NCBI GenBank assembly: GCA_963514095.1
Contig: OY741267.1
Span: 30,780,356-30,844,355 of the forward strand
Length of the DNA stretch: 64,000 nt
Direction: 5' to 3'
DNA from: Eutrigla gurnardus
Taxonomy: Eukaryota; Chordata; Actinopteri; Perciformes; Triglidae
Positions 63,701 to 64,000 of this stretch are shown piece by piece. The notes under the pieces were generated by a model. That model ran no database searches, was not told where the DNA came from, and saw only the letters and a program-made list of their open reading frames with translations. The stretch's first letter is position 1, and every line of letters starts with the position of its first letter. Made by a program: the position numbers and the translations under genes.

Positions 63701-64000
63701 GAACTCGTTAATATCTCAAAGTGACAGCACCTACTTACTAGCAGTCGTGTTTCAGGTTCCAGGGTGAGGGCGTTTGTAATGTCAGTGATAATTTGCATTG
63801 TTTGCAGTTTTATTGTCTGTGTAATCTGTCTTGGCGCTCGGTGCCGGGCCCCTGACTCAGCAAGCTTTCTGCTTACCTCATGTCTTCCTATCTATCTGGT
63901 CAGATGTGTATCCCTGCCTGGTTGTCTCCTCTCATTTCGTCCTAACGGGGCCATCGATAGCTCATACAGACCGGCCCATGTCGCAGCTGTCTCTCTACGG
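48777..64000 (+). CDS. yeats2: yeats2 (YEATS domain protein, ATAC complex), 3' part beyond window
   Basis: Coding exons: 48777-48876, 48980-49077, 49220-49312, 49398-49631, 49747-49865, 50618-50779, 51924-52035, 52598-52642, 52729-52897, 53539-53781, 54356-54523, 55447-55538, 56195-56380, 56514-56742, 57520-57678, 58253-58389, 59192-59338, 60339-60533, 61540-61903, 61994-62128, 62533-62664, 62912-63062, 63353-63429 and 63530-63609. All phases close, giving 1209 codons. The last segment ends IGKRRASE in phase 0, and the remaining C-terminus is off the edge. The start MSGIKRKIEGNDPDY and coiled-coil RLNEARRMMDKLRACIVANYY match the family. The YEATS domain spans about 215-325 ([49 protein letters not shown]). 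Y260 and W280 correspond to the human acyl-lysine cage residues Y262/W282. The middle is Ser/Gln/Ala-rich with the conserved VMATLQLPANNLANLANLPP block. YEATS2 scaffolds ATAC and reads crotonylated H3K27. Confidence 0.95.
49866..62911 (+). other. yeats2 introns longer than 300 bp
   Basis: Introns at 49866-50617, 50780-51923, 52036-52597, 52898-53538, 53782-54355, 54524-55446, 55539-56194, 56743-57519, 57679-58252, 58390-59191, 59339-60338, 60534-61539 and 62129-62532 contain AT-rich sequence, short TG/CA runs (51843-51871 and about 56753-56775) and no nested gene that I can support. Confidence 0.7.
63610..64000 (+). other. yeats2 intron running off the right edge
   Basis: Sequence after the exon ending at 63609. 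No further exon with YEATS2-like sequence was recognised before 64000. Confidence 0.6.

Overview
The window is vertebrate nuclear DNA, almost certainly from a ray-finned (teleost) fish and probably a percomorph. It has intron-split genes with GT-AG junctions, many short introns, abundant CA/TG microsatellites, and several diverged copies of one interspersed repeat that I associate with percomorph genomes (from memory). Nothing bacterial, viral or CRISPR-like was seen. Six protein-coding genes can be reconstructed exon by exon; all splice phases close.

Minus strand, left part: kcnb2 (voltage-gated K+ channel Kv2.2) has two coding exons, 14432-13848 and 2657-675, separated by an 11.2-kb intron rich in repeats. 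A probable non-coding first exon ends at 16029. Next is dnajb6 (short, DNAJB6b-like HSP40 chaperone), with eight coding exons from 21986 to 18115 and a probable 5' UTR exon ending at 23941.

Plus strand, middle: mterf4 (mitochondrial ribosome-biogenesis factor, four exons, 25008-27191) is divergent from dnajb6 across about 0.9 kb. It is followed by gpr148, an orphan class-A GPCR with an intronless CDS (28457-29416).

Plus strand, right part: klhl24 (CUL3 adaptor, seven coding exons, 33521-44429, 600 aa) is followed head-to-tail by yeats2 (histone acyl-lysine reader of the ATAC complex). Twenty-three coding exons of yeats2 (1209 codons) lie in the window and the 3' part runs off the right edge. 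The klhl24-yeats2 order and orientation match my recollection of human 3q27. The other neighbours lie on different human chromosomes, so this is a teleost-rearranged mosaic. The genes do not form a pathway.

The most unusual non-coding structures are a pair of adjacent palindromes upstream of klhl24 (60-nt perfect inverted repeat at 31374-31558, and a 46-bp spacerless palindrome at 31581-31626), a roughly 580-bp GTTAC/GTTAT tandem array in the kcnb2 intron, microsatellites sitting exactly on splice junctions or a stop codon (kcnb2 donor, mterf4 acceptor, klhl24 stop), and a 94-bp klhl24 intron flanked by a 7-bp direct repeat that looks recently gained. I found no convincing novel multi-gene system.
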